DNA of 64,000 nucleotides, taken from assembly GCA_036583965.1 (NCBI GenBank), contig JAZBQD010000015.1, positions 72,776,330-72,840,329 of the forward strand, written 5' to 3'. This document shows positions 52,151 to 64,000 of the stretch, in pieces. The stretch is from Prunella strophiata. Its lineage: Eukaryota; Chordata; Aves; Passeriformes; Prunellidae. Within the stretch, counting starts at the first letter, position 1. The number at the start of each line of letters is the position of its first letter. The translations under genes were made by a program, and so were the position numbers. The notes beneath the pieces are model-generated. The model was given only the letters and a program-made list of their open reading frames with translations, had not been told where the DNA came from and did not search any database.

Positions 52151-53970
52151 TTCCCCCCTCCCAAAAATTGAAGGCTAATTTTAAATGGGCTCTTGCTACT
52201 TCATTGTATACCTTGTAGCTGTTACGTGAATACCCATATTTCATTTCAATTTTCTCCCAGTGAAAATGAAATTGTAGTTTCTTACAAAATGCAGTTAAAA
52301 ACTGTGACAGATCTTAAATAGGGTACTACTAAACTATTTAAATCTACAGAAAACAGCCTTTAATCTTCACTACTGGAAAACTCTCTAATCTCCATCCCTG
52401 TCTTGAATGCTGAATCATTTTATGTAATATGGAACAAGAGCTCTGATACTTGAATGCTTCACAGAATCCCTCTAGCTTAACAAAGAGCCTGAGAACTGAT
52501 AGGTTACCTCCATCCTTATTTGAGAACTTTCAATATTGCCTCATGTCAAGTTTTGAGATATGAGTTTACTGCCTCTATTCAGCTACTGCTTGAATTCTTA
52601 TAACTGAAATAGTGCCAAACCCAGCTTTCTCAGAAGCAGTTTCTGACCACACTTCATTTCTTGGCGTGTGTTTTGTTGTTACCTGTGTAGCTCCACCTGT
52701 GCAGTAACAACTCTAGTGCTGGGTACTGCCCACTACTGACAAGCACTGGCAAGACACTGAACAAATTGGAACCCCTGCCAAAATTTTATCTTTTGGCCAG
52801 ATAAAATGCAGATAATTCAAGAAAACATTGATAGGGAGCATGTGTGTTGGATGTCATTGCAGTAACATCAACACTAAAAACAGCAAAAGGAAAGTGTGGG
52901 GCTTGAGAAAAGATGTTATTTGAATTGGTCTGAAGAATTCTTTAATTAAAACCTGTATTAAATATATCCTCAGATTTCAAATAAGCTAAACCTTATTCAC
53001 ACTCCAGCTATTTTGGAATATATTTTAGAACTCCTTAGAATTATGAACCTGAAAAATGCTCAGCTATTGATCAGTGCAGGACCTTTGAGAAATGGAAGCT
53101 GCTTCATTAGTGTTTTATTGTTGTCTACATAGTGATAAACAAGGACTTCCAATTTAGACAATTAAGAAAATAATAATGAACAAGAAGTTGTCTAAGTTGA
53201 TAGACTTTGAATCCACATGAAGAAAAATCCACTTTTGAATGTTACTAAAATTCTAGGGTGCAAAAATCAGTCTTCCATCTATTTTTCTTTTGAGAAAACT
53301 GCCTCTGGGAATGGATGTTAAAATTTTAAATAATGGCTATCTACTGTGAAATGCTGGTGATAACTTACATCACAGTTATTACTTTATTTTCAACTGTATA
53401 TTTCCAAATGTGAATATACTAGTTTAAAATACACAATTAAAAATCTTTTGAATTGTTTTTACTCTTGTAGCTTACAGATTGACTCATAGTAATTTTTTTT
53501 TATAAAATCACTTATTTATATGCAAATTTAAAACACTTATGGATTAAGAGAGACTTCAGACTCCAAAGATTCAAACCCTGTAAAAGTAATATGGAGATAG
53601 CCTTGCAGATTCTGTGGTGACTTAGAACTAACAAGTTTTTCCCAGATCCTAAAAAAAGGTTGAAAATTCTGTTTGTCTGTGGTGGAAATAATCTTCCAGG
53701 AAAAGGTGAGAAAGAGTGTTAGCTCCTCAGCATTGTGTCTGTTTGTTTGCATCAGGGAGCTGCTGCATATCTCATCAATTATTAGAAATCACTACACTTT
53801 GAACCTGATAGACAATTGTGCAAGAAGAGTCCTATGCAAACTGCTCAGGTTTCTTTTGTATTAATGTGACCAAAAGAATAATTCTCTTATAACAATTAAG
53901 CTAAATGTTCCCTTTGAGATCTGTCATGGCTTTTTACATGTCTTAAAGCAAGTAAGGTTTTTTTTAAACA

Positions 53971-53992
53971 CCTCCCCCCCCCACACACACAC
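53971..53992 (+). repeat. poly-C then (CA)n
   Basis: A run of C nearly without interruption is followed by five to six CA units and then T-rich sequence. It is simple sequence. Confidence 0.85.
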
Positions 53993-55227
53993 TTTTTTCT
54001 CCTTTTTTTTTTTAACTGGAGAGAAATCACTTTTATAGACCAAAATTAAACTATGAGATATTGAAGAAATATAATGCACACAGTTAAGTATTTACTATGT
54101 GCACTTATGTTGTCTGTAAAATCAATATTCCTGTACAAGTGAATTTGGTTTTCTTTGCTTTCATGCTATAATTCTGCTTTACATTAAAGTTTTCAAATGG
54201 TCCCTCTCACCTCAAAGCAATCATAGTGTGGTTCAGTGAAAGGAATAAAATTAGGCATGCAAGAATCAAATCTAATGGATTTTTGGTCACTAATGAACCT
54301 TCACATAAAACAGTTTTTCACATAAAAAAAGTTTCCTTCTTTTTTCCACATGCACAATTTCTACACAAAAATAGGCTTTTTCTGCTTTTGCATGATATAG
54401 AAAAAATAATGAAAATAGCTTCATTTAAATCTCTCTACATGCATTTTGTTTGAATCCAAACCACTGTTCAAGAAATGGGAAAAAAAGTTCAAATTTGGAA
54501 TTTTTTCAGAATGCACTCTCAGCATAATATCTAAGGAAAAGAATCTCAATTATTCTGACTTAGTAGGCACTAAAACTAATTCTATACTGAAATATGCCAT
54601 GAAAATTTAAGACAAATATAGAAGTTGATTTGGTTTTTTTAAATTGGGTTTTTTAATCTTTCAAAAGATTTTCCATTTTTTACCAAGCATTTGTTGTGTG
54701 AAATTGGTGAAAGATAATTTTTAATTTTGTTTATAAACCTGATACTATGTTTACTTTATTTCAAATATCTAATATTTTAATAAGTTTTACATGGACTTTA
54801 CAAAATATAGTAGCTTGAAGAAAGAATATGAGTTATAGCAACTTATATGTTAGATTGACCAAACATCTTTGTAAAACACCACAGAGCATACTCATTGAAA
54901 AAATATAACCCTCAAAGATCAGCCATACATTCTTGAAAGTTTTACTAAACTGTTACTGGAAATCTCACTACATTCAATTGGTTAGTAACACCAATTAAAA
55001 AAAAATTGTTTTAAATCTTCTTGCTGGGCTATGGTGACATTGGCTTTATTTGCAGTAAACACAGATTGAACCAGACAAAGACAAATTTTGGTACTCTGTG
55101 TCTTTTGGAGCTATATTCTTTAATTGTCACCAGTGGCTTCTAAATGTTTTATCTGAAGCTTACTTATGCATAAATTCCTTAGGGATTTTGGTTTCCTAGG
55201 GTGATCCCACAAACCAAAAAGCTATAG

Positions 55228-55252
55228 TTTTCTAGTTATAGAAACTAGAAAA
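55228..55252. repeat. 10-bp inverted repeat with 5-nt loop
   Basis: TTTTCTAGTT and AACTAGAAAA are exact reverse complements around the loop ATAGA. It is small and AT-rich, and may well be chance. Confidence 0.75.
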
Positions 55253-56434
55253 TAGATCATCTACAGTTTACATATGGGAAAATTTTTACTAATGTGTTTT
55301 AAGTGTTTATCATCACCTAGGCAGCAGATTAATGCCTCTGCTCGTGGTTTTTTCATCACCTAATAGTATCACTATCAGCCCAGAGTTGAGGTTTATCTGA
55401 CTACTTTCCTCACCCTAAGCATCACAAAACAAGCCAAAAAATTTTCCAAGTAAAACAGCATGATTTTGAATCCAAACTAAGATATTTTAAGATTCTAAAC
55501 AGAGAAATCCCAAAGAAACTATGCCAGATTAATACCAGTAAGATAAAGTTTATAAATATTTCTTTGAGTGTGCCCTTGCATTTAGATTGTAAGAGGTCTC
55601 AGTGGTTTACTGAATTACAACAAACTCTATAACAGCTTCCCAAAGTGCAAAGGTAACTGCTCTGCACTGGTTCTCAGTTGTTTTTTCTTTTGACTTTCTG
55701 ACCCCTTTTTTTCTCTTTGACCACTCCTGACATGTCTCTGAACTTTCTTCTCTTAAGCTTTCTTGGCCAAACCCAGGAAAATGAGTAATTACGAGCTTCT
55801 AGAGGAATCCTCTCAAATATTCACTACAGCCAATGAATATAGAAAAAAAAAAAAATAAAGCAAATATTGCCCACAATTATTTTCAAAATCCATTCCTCAC
55901 TGATTTAAAACAGTCTTCAGAATTTTTCTACTAGGTCCACCCCTCTTGGACTACACTTATCTGTTGTGCTTAAAATCAAATATCCAGCTCACATATACTA
56001 TCTTTCTATGCAAAAGCTCAGGTTTGGTTATTAATATGGAAATTTTATTCCCTTTTCTCAGGTTTTTAGTAGCAGGACATTAATGTGAGTGGCCAGCTTC
56101 ACGTCAAGATTTTTCTTCTGATGATTGCAGATGTTTTTTTTTTCCATTTCTGTGGCAAATTAGTCATAAGAAGGTTATCCAGGGTGTCAGGCTAGTCAAA
56201 ACAATAATGAGAGACACCTCTCTTATCACTCCAAATGCAAAGGTTGAGCAAAGCTACAAAAAATATAAAAACAAGTAGTTCTCTCTAGTACCAGTATACC
56301 AGATTAGCTACAAGTTAATTGGACATTGAGCAAAAAATAAGGTGGCTTTCCATTGTCATTATTTCCATTAAGACATAGCTACATACCATAAAGCCAATTT
56401 CATATAATAGAATTTTATATTGATATTGATATTT

Positions 56435-56443
56435 ATATTATTA

Positions 56444-56531
<88 letters not shown>

Positions 56532-56585
56532 TCATCATCATCATCATCATTATTTTCATTATTTTCATTATTTTCATTGTTTTCA
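56435..56585 (+). repeat. compound (ATT)n-(ATC)n-(ATTATTTTC)n microsatellite
   Basis: About 65 bp of ATT units change abruptly to about 50 bp of ATC units (with one slip near 56531). Four copies of a 9-bp unit ATTATTTTC follow, the last with G for A. The Asn/Asp and Leu/Ser homopolymer frames here are artefacts of the repeat. Confidence 0.95.
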
Positions 56586-56689
56586 ATATGGCACTATGGT
56601 ATTCTCTGACACACTAAGAAGTTCTCAGTTACTTGTCAAGGGCTGGAAGTTCTGCATAGGACACAGAAATATGTGGATGCCAGGTTTTT

Positions 56690-56868
56690 AGTGGACTAAT
56701 GACATTACAGGTGCTCATGTAAGAGCTGAGAGGGGCTTTTTCTGTGGGAGTTTCTGCTGTGCTGGGAGAGTTTTGTCTTTGTTGTGCTGTTTCTGTGAGA
56801 GTGTGACTGATTTTTAGTAAAGTTTTACTTCACTATAACTGAGACTGAAAAAGAAATAAAAGGACAGT
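56690..56868 (+). repeat. possible decayed LTR 3' region
   Basis: The text 'ctgtgggagtttctgctgtg', 'gttttgtctttgttgtgctg' and 'ttttagtaaagttttactt' has the style of avian LTR U3/R ends, and a GGACA-like end follows near 56868. No clear 5' terminus or target-site duplication was found. The call is weak. Confidence 0.25.
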
Positions 56869-59477
56869 TTATATCACTGGGAAAATGCAGAGGATCTGAG
56901 TGGAGCTCAGTGGTTATAAAAAAGAAGAATGTGCATTAAACCCCCTGTGCATATAGATAAAATGTCAGGTCTTTGGTGCAGAAAGAAAAAAATCTCATTT
57001 CATTCTAATCAGTTACATTGGAGATAAACTTCACCAAGACTCATCTGCACAAATATATTGAAGAATACTTCCTTAACCTTTTCTTAGTAATAAAACGGAA
57101 AAATAACAATTCCCTAGATTTTCTCTTATAAGTGAAGGGGGAAAGAAAGGTTCAAAGCAAACAAAACCACAAGATGAATAAGGAAAATCAATTCTACATA
57201 CAGAGGGGTAATCTTTGACTTGCCATTAAATGGTATTTATAAGTGCTTAAAGAGTCAAAAGGGATGATCAAAAAGAGATAATATTTTTTTTCCCAAAAGT
57301 AGTAGAGAAAAAAAATGAAAGGAATAGATATAGATTACACATTTTTCAAAGCAACATCCCTGTTCAGTTGACGCATTTTTCTATGGGAGAAAAAAATTAA
57401 GCAGAAGAAGCTTTGAAATGTTCTTGTGTTTTCTTTTCACCAATTCTTTTTCTATTCTGAATGCCTTCTCATTTTTGTAGTCTATACAACATGTTTATAC
57501 AACATGTAAGTACTTACTTCTTCAAAAGGAAATTGGTAGAAATAAGAAATGGTGTCACTAAGAGGAAGAAGACTTTTGAATTCTATTTAATAGCAAACTA
57601 CATATGTTCACTTTCGTCACTGTACAGCTGGAGAACAAGTGCACACAATTCTTTGTACTTTCCAGTTGTGGAGTAGGACTCCAGATATAAACCACTGTCA
57701 GACAACTTTATTTCCAATTAATATTGGATGTGTTTTGGAAACAAACACAAATTTCATCACACAGTCAGTGCTGACAGTAGGAATGGGATGAAAGATAAAA
57801 ATCCAGGCCTCTTACCTCTTTCTTTTAAATTAAAATTATTTTTTGCCTTCAAATATTCTTGTGTGTGAAAACACACCAAATTAAGTACTCAAGGGAGTCT
57901 GCCATACTTACACAAGTAAAAAAATTGATTTTTAAGCTTCATTCAAGAGAGGAGATGTGATCAGAAATTAAAAGTGCTTTCATGGTAGTCATGATCATCT
58001 TTTCATTTTCATCATTATAGTGTAGCCATTTCTTAACTAGCATTTTGTTCTTTGACTCTATGATAGTCTTTTTTTATGTGTGATGATACCATATAGGTAG
58101 TTTGAAATGATTTCCTTGTCATTCTTCTTGAATTGCATCTAAAACAGTATGTGCATGAAAATTAGCATTTTCTTATAGTACACTGATTAAGGCAAACAAG
58201 TTCTGATTCTTCATGTTAAATGGACAGATGGGTTTTTATCCATTTGAGGTTAGGTTGGAATTTTCATGAAAGAAAAATGAAAAAAAGAGATTTGTTTGAA
58301 ATCAGATGTTTAATATCTGCATTTATATTTATCTGCATCTGCATATAAGCATTAAACCTTATTTTGAAACAAAAAAAAAAAAGTTCAAAGTTGGCTTTAA
58401 GCTATTAGAATAATTAATTGTGTTTAAAATACACTACATATGTACTTGGATGCTACACACATAAACTTTGAGTCACTGGCTCTTGCTAACTATTTTCATG
58501 AAGTAGTGCATTATTCCAGCACTATTTTGAGGGAAGTGGAGAAGAGTTAAATGGACAGCTGTTATTCCTAAGTCAAAACATATCTGTGTGTGTGCACCTG
58601 TATTATATAATGGACATACAGTCTGGAAGCTATTTAATGATTATGTTCATAGTTAAATAAGTAGGACTCAGTAACAAATATGGCATACAACATTTATTTT
58701 CTCAGCAAAATAAGTCCAAAGTCCATTAGTCTACAGTCACAGTAGGGATTTTTACACCTTCAGCATTTAGCTTGTGCTTTCACAGCACATTTTTTGAAAT
58801 GTCTTTACATTGTGCATTGCCAAGATTCTGCTTGAATCATTTCTCATGAACAGTTCTTTGTCAGCCTAATTTGCCATTTTAGAGTCTTACACCATTTTTT
58901 TAAGATCTTTTGCTTTTGCTAGGTTTAAAAAATGCAGTTTTTCATTATGTATTTTTTTCATGCGATTATCTATGGAACAGCTTATATCTCTCTTACACAT
59001 CCTATTTGCATTTTTTTACTTTTTTCCCACTTTTTTTGTCCTTTACATCAGTACTTCTGCTACTTTCCCTTCAGAGAATAACTCCCCAAGGAACTGTTGA
59101 GCCTGCCTGATACTTTGAAAGACAATGCTGTGTTTTGAAAACAAAATAAGCTTTGTGTTCATGGTTGCTTGTAGGAGGCTATAATTTGGAGCATATGAAA
59201 CTTATCAAATTAACACAATGATGCCAAAAGTTATGTTTATTATAAATTATCATTAAAAAGAGTTAAAGTTTGGCTCGAAACCATGTAGTTTCCATTCTTT
59301 ACTTAAGTGATATGAGTTGAAATGTTTTAGATAGATAAAAAAAAATTTCTTGTGGAATTTAATGTATTTTTAGAGATTTCAGGCTTGTGAAGGAAGAAAG
59401 GAATAAAGTCCATTGGAAAACAGTCTCAATATTGTCTAAAACTGCAAATATTTAGAGTGTTTCCAAGAACAGAGGCA

Positions 59478-59600
59478 TGGTGATGTCGCAACGGCAGTCG
59501 TAGGGGCGGAAAGGCTGGCTTGGTGTCTGTCTTGGCAAACGTGATTGAACTCAGGGCAGATCTGTTTATGAAGGTTAGAAAGCTCTGTAGGCCACAACTT
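59478..59600. other. CpG-containing patch of unknown origin
   Basis: Within AT-rich DNA, about 65 bp (59485-59550) holds five CpGs and is clearly GC-richer. A plus-strand frame near 59510-59590 gives a peptide with an 'NVIELRADL' core that loosely resembles a conserved transmembrane segment of anoctamin (TMEM16) proteins. A stop lies just upstream in that frame, and no convincing splice acceptor is visible. It may be a decayed coding fragment, or the resemblance may be chance. Confidence 0.2.
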
Positions 59601-60974
59601 CTAATATTCATTTTTCCTTAAGTTTGCATTTCTTTTAAGCCTCACAATATTTAATATTAATTTGGAGGGCAAAGATATTTTTCTTCCCCTATTAATTTTA
59701 TTTCTAAATTTGAGAGGTCATTACTTTGCCTTTTTTTTGATTTGGTGCAACAGCACTTTCATTTTTCATTAATGCTTTTGTTTTCTACAGTACAGGAAAT
59801 AGAAAGGGCTTTAGGGTTTCTAACTTTAGATTGTATATCATAGATTCTTATATTTGTCAAAAGAATTATATGTAGCACATATAATTCTGACAGGCGTGAA
59901 CCACATGGTCAGTGAGCATAGGCTAATCAACCCCCCTTCAGGAAAAGTACCTAGAGAGTTTCTTAGTAAGACTGCTGAAACAGAAAATCAAGCTTCTAAG
60001 TAGAAGTTTGTTAATCTCTAAATTGTAATTAAGGAATCCCTGGAGGAGAATTTGTAACAGGTCCTACTGTGTCTTAAGACTCCTGGGAAGCAGTCTATTT
60101 CAACCACCCAATAAAGCATGGCAATAACACATCCTTTTCTTTTGATAGATGTTCTCCTCTCCTTTTTGTACATAGTGGGACAGATAATATGGTCTCGTGA
60201 TTCCATCCCACTCCTACATCTATGGAGCTTTCTAAGTTGTTTGGAGCCTTTTAGAAATGAAGTGCCATTCCAAACTTGTTTATTCTAGATGACTGATATC
60301 ATACTCAGAAGTATAAGAAATCCTTGCTGTACAGTGGAAAGCAATTTTACTGAACTAATTTCTTAAATGTTGCATCTCTCAGGACCCTGACTTCTATAAT
60401 TCTGATATCCCTTGCTGTCTGCCTTCACCACAAAGCACTCTTAGACTCTACTTGAAATTTAACACCCAAATGTTTTCAACTGCAGTCCATTATATCTTTT
60501 TGTTTTGCTGTAAAACAGGAAGCCTAAAAACAAATGTTACCTCTTTACATCCATCTAATTCTCCTGAGTTTTCTGTTAAATCCACCAGTAAAAACTCCAT
60601 CTCTATGGAATCTATCTGTATAACATTGCTTCTCAGTTCAGGATCTGCTTTGTCTTTTCATGTTCACAAATTCCCACTATGTGATAGTGCAAAGTGATTT
60701 TTTTATATTCTTCATTTTCCATTGAATTTTGGTATAGTTTAAAACCTCATCTTTTATTACTATTTTCCATTTCTCCTCTTGTTGGAAAAGCTTTTGTCAT
60801 TGCCCTTTAATAAAACATTTTTCAAGGAAAGATTGATACTTGAAACCTACCTGTACAATAATCTCAGATACTCAGGAGACCTAAGTACAATAGAAAAATA
60901 AATCAAGTTTTGGAAGTAGGCAGCAAACATCTATTAAAATTAGGAGTTTTCAGGTGATGCAGGAGGAATAATAG

Positions 60975-60993
60975 AAAAAAAAAAAAAAAAAAA
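60975..60993 (+). repeat. A19 homopolymer
   Basis: Nineteen consecutive A followed by A-rich sequence. No retrocopy body is recognised. Confidence 0.85.
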
Positions 60994-62797
60994 GAAAACA
61001 AAAGCAAAACCTAAGCTGTGGAGGGCAAAGAAACTGCCAGTATCTTGAATTCCTGAAATGGCAGGAAGTAAATAATGGGGTGAGCCTACATGAATTGTGT
61101 TGGCCTCCCTGATGTCAGGGAAATATCTTCAAAGTCTTGGTCTAATTCTGAAACCTACGAGGCAAAACTTACCAGAACCATGAGTTATATAGACTAAATG
61201 GTCTAATGCCATTCATCACATCTTTTCTGATGCCATGCTTCTGACTGGGATCAATATTTATCACTTCTGCAAAAGTGAAAGAAGCAAATACTCTTTGTTT
61301 GACTGGTTACGAATGGAAACAAGGGGGAAATTTTGCTCTTTCTTGGCAATCACTGAATCCATGAATCTTTCATGTTTGATTCTTCTATCTTACCATCAAC
61401 AAACACCATTAACACAGCATGAGCAAATCTATTGTTTGGTATAAAAGGTATAGAAGCTTTGGACTATCTGTGTTTCTTGCTATTTGTGTTTTATTAGCTC
61501 ACTAAACAGCGTCCATCTGTACATCTTGTGAAAGACTTTCCAATTCAAATACTGGCCACATTTAATAAGATCTCTTAATCCAGCATGTGGCAGCCTAACC
61601 CAATATCCTTGGACAGAAATTAATTAAACTAATTCAGTTTCCAGCAGAAAGTATCCATGTCATAAGTTACTGTTACTCCAAGGTACTGGTTTGGTACTTG
61701 TACTGACTTTTGAGGCATTCCCTACTGTGGTAAGCCTGGCTCAGTGGTGACTGGGGTACCTGGAAACAACTGCACATTCAGGAAGGAATGTAAGTAACTG
61801 ATTCACAATGGCCTTGAAAGTTGTAACGCTTTTCAGTAATGTTTTAATTGAATGAGGAATTAGTGTGTGGTGAAAATAATGGGTTCCAGGGTTGGTCCAA
61901 AACATGAAAATCTGTGAATGTTTCCTAAACCCATCCTTTCCAGAACAGTAGATCCTGAAATGTCTCATTAGTACAGACCTGTCCTTTCCAATAATCTTGT
62001 ATTTAGGTGCTTTCCCCAGTCCAGCTACCAATTACTAGTGTGTAAAGTAAGCAAATTATACTAAGTATAAAGCTTCCAGTTTTACCCATGAAGCTACACT
62101 AATCTGTCAGAAAAAAGGGGAAAAAAAGAGTATTGGTGTTGTTGCTAGTTTTATTTTGGGTTTAATAAGCTACAGTAAAATGTAAATCAAAATAACAGAC
62201 ACAATAATACTAATAAGAGTAAGGGCTAATATTATTTTTGTACCACTGCAAATCTTCATTTAGAGCCAACACAATTCAATATTCTAACATTCATTAGCCA
62301 TGTAAGAGTTAAGTGACAGGAAAAACAATGTGAGATTCATATTGTATAAAAGGCATCTTTGAGGAAGGGGTTTGACACTCTCCTCTAAAAGCAGTTTTGA
62401 TATCTGTGCACTCTGGTGTTCAATACTAAACTTAAGAATATAAGCTCATATTGCAAATATGAAATAGCACCAAATAATTTTATTTCTTTGGCAAAAAAAA
62501 TTGCCTTGATTTCAATATCTGTGACTTGTGTCTTCATTTTTACTGTGGTGCTTTTTTGACTTCATGTGATACATTGTATATGTAATATTTCCCATAAAAC
62601 CATTTGGTTTATTAATTTTTTCTCTTCTCCATTAAGGAACTAGCTACAGGTAAAATAGCAAATGGCAGAGGGGTGATAAATGTCATCAGATGTATGGAAT
62701 GTCTGGGAAAGAATAACTAAAAAGGCTTTAAGACAGAAATTTGAAACAAAATAAAGACTTTTGAACAGGTTTATGATCTCACTAGTGGCATTGACAA

Positions 62798-62920
62798 ACA
62801 CAGAATCACCTATGGTAGAAGGGACCTGAAAGGGATCAGTTGACTCCAGCTCCTGGACTTGAACAGAACAATGTCAAGAATCACAGACCATGTGCCTGAC
62901 TAAGATGGTTTCAGATATGA
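62798..62920 (-). mobile_element. CR1 LINE 3' fragment
   Basis: 'acacagaatcacctatggta' with 'gaagggacctgaaagggatc' is a diverged reverse-complement CR1 3' end. It is followed by 'gtcaagaatcacagaccatg' and 'tgtgcctgac', which correspond to the next CR1 block inward. It is short, old and non-coding. Confidence 0.75.
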
Positions 62921-64000
62921 TTGAGCAGGTTTCTTTATGTGAAGTATGTAGAGAAAATTATAAAATATGAGATAACTAGAACTGTGAGTCAAAAAACTAT
63001 TGCAAAACTGGGCTATTCTTCCAAGGAAGCACTGTAAAATTGTACCTACTACCTTTCACTACTCTATTGCTAACCTACTGGCACATTTTTCTTACTGTCT
63101 GGGAGATGATCAAGATTACATAAATCTATTGCTTTCCATTTTAGACAAACAATGAACTCTCCTTACCCTTAGTAACTTACTTAATTTAATCTTGAATACT
63201 TTTTCCTTTTCCTCACATAAGTTCCTTTGAGGTAAAGGAATTCACAAATCCAGGGAGTCACATTTAGAAGTCTCAGAAAAGACCAAACTGTCTACCACTT
63301 GAAAAAATGTTCTTCACAAATTTTTGAGACAGGGCCTTTCAGGAACAAGTTTTATGATGTAAAAATATCTTTTTCAGTGTGCAGACTTGGAGCATGTCTA
63401 GAGTAAGAAGGAGTTTTATTCTTTCCAACTCATTCAGGATTTATGATGCAGCTCTGAATTTCCCAAGAGAATTTTACTGTTTGTTTCATTACAGTCAAGG
63501 GGGAGGGGGGGGGAGGGGGGGGGCGGGTTCTAAAGAAGAGAGAATTTAATTGAAAATATTTCTTAAAATTAGAAAAATTAGCAGAATGTCTAGAAAGGAA
63601 ATTTTTCTTCCCCCAACTTTTGTTGATACCTGGATTTATTCAAAATAGAATACACAGAGATGATTAAGCCATTTGTTGATATATGTTTTCAAGTCTTAAT
63701 AACAACCCAGTTCCCAACAGACTAAATAGGAAGAATCTTGAGTGTATAGCTTCCACTGAAATCCATTTTTAGATGCTAAGGATTTTGTCTATATCTTCCT
63801 CAGGAGTCACAAATCATAAATATTTATGACTTGCTGAAGAGAGTGGAAAGGATGATGAGATAAAATATCAGTATATTGAAAAGGTAGCCTAACTTTAAAA
63901 AGAAGCCTTGAAGCAGAAAACTAGCAAACCATGAAGAACAATAGTAATTTCATTCCCAACTTGGACCTTAGAAGACACCACCCCTATCACAGGAGGTTCT
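62921..64000. other. AT-rich non-coding stretch to window end
   Basis: No gene or transposable element is recognised. A G-rich run lies at 63499-63527. Confidence 0.5.
63499..63527 (+). repeat. 29-nt G-run, G-quadruplex candidate
   Basis: Of 29 bases, 26 are G, interrupted only by two A and one C. The G-runs are five, nine, nine and three long, which satisfies the usual four-run G-quadruplex pattern on the plus strand. It lies in AT-rich surroundings with no gene nearby in the window. Confidence 0.9.

Larger units (their letters stand above)
51271..56434. other. AT-rich non-coding stretch, no gene seen
   Basis: Frames are 60-82 codons with no recognisable domains. Listed sub-features are an AAT run (51536-51562), two hairpins (52118-52150 and 55228-55252) and a C/CA run (53971-53992). 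Confidence 0.5.
56586..62797. other. AT-rich non-coding stretch, no gene seen
   Basis: There are no supported exons. A weak LTR-like segment (56690-56868) and a CpG-containing patch (59478-59600) are treated separately. An A19 run lies at 60975-60993. Confidence 0.5.

Noticed and set aside
56368..56617. Frames rich in Asn/Asp (minus) and Leu/Ser (plus)
   Set aside because: They are direct translations of the ATT/ATC microsatellite.
1..64000. CRISPR arrays, operons, bacterial ribosome-binding sites, phage or insertion-sequence features
   Set aside because: The repeat content is clearly vertebrate nuclear DNA. The regular repeats present are microsatellites without spacers.
1..64000. Internal retroviral genes (gag, pol, env) linked to the LTRs
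   Set aside because: The two LTRs with perfect flanking duplications have no room for internal sequence, and nothing recognisable adjoins the other LTR copies.

Overview
The window looks like non-coding avian nuclear DNA, probably from a songbird. The evidence is the repeat content. At least nine fragments of CR1 LINE retrotransposon occur in both orientations, and several carry the ATTCTATG-type 3' end typical of birds. There are also solo long terminal repeats (LTRs) of avian endogenous retroviruses: two with perfect target-site duplications, one with an imperfect one, and one further copy that is broken. No mammalian L1 or Alu-type repeats were seen. The songbird placement rests on my recollection of these LTR families and is an inference.

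I found no protein-coding gene, exon series or RNA gene that I can support. The longest open frames fall in three classes: tetranucleotide arrays (no stop codon in any frame), LTR or CpG-rich sequence, and AT-rich DNA where frames of about 120 codons are expected by chance. The window is therefore either a gene desert or the inside of a very large intron.

Layout: a CR1 3' end lies at the left edge (1-193) and an older, longer CR1 copy at 4386-5182. A cluster follows at 9.3-11.5 kb: a minus-strand LTR (9335-9941), a short CpG island (10441-10780), and a plus-strand solo LTR (10825-11483) flanked by AAGAG. Minus-strand CR1 pieces sit at 12.0, 13.95 and 25.6 kb. A minus-strand solo LTR flanked by TAATAG is at 30721-31340. 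At 40.6-41.1 kb a plus-strand CR1 interrupts an LTR, and another plus-strand CR1 follows at 42031-42595.

The most unusual region is 44228-46314. It holds three long, nearly perfect ACAT arrays (about 538, 500 and 300 bp). A block of about 160 bp occurs twice among them, just after array 1 and just before array 3, with only two differences. To the right lie minus-strand CR1 tails (51183 and 62798), a perfect 15-bp hairpin (52118-52150), a compound ATT/ATC/ATTATTTTC microsatellite (56435-56585), a small CpG-containing patch (about 59478-59600) and a 29-nt G-run (63499-63527).

No genes can be said to work together here. The biology visible is retrotransposon accumulation, solo-LTR formation and microsatellite-associated duplication.
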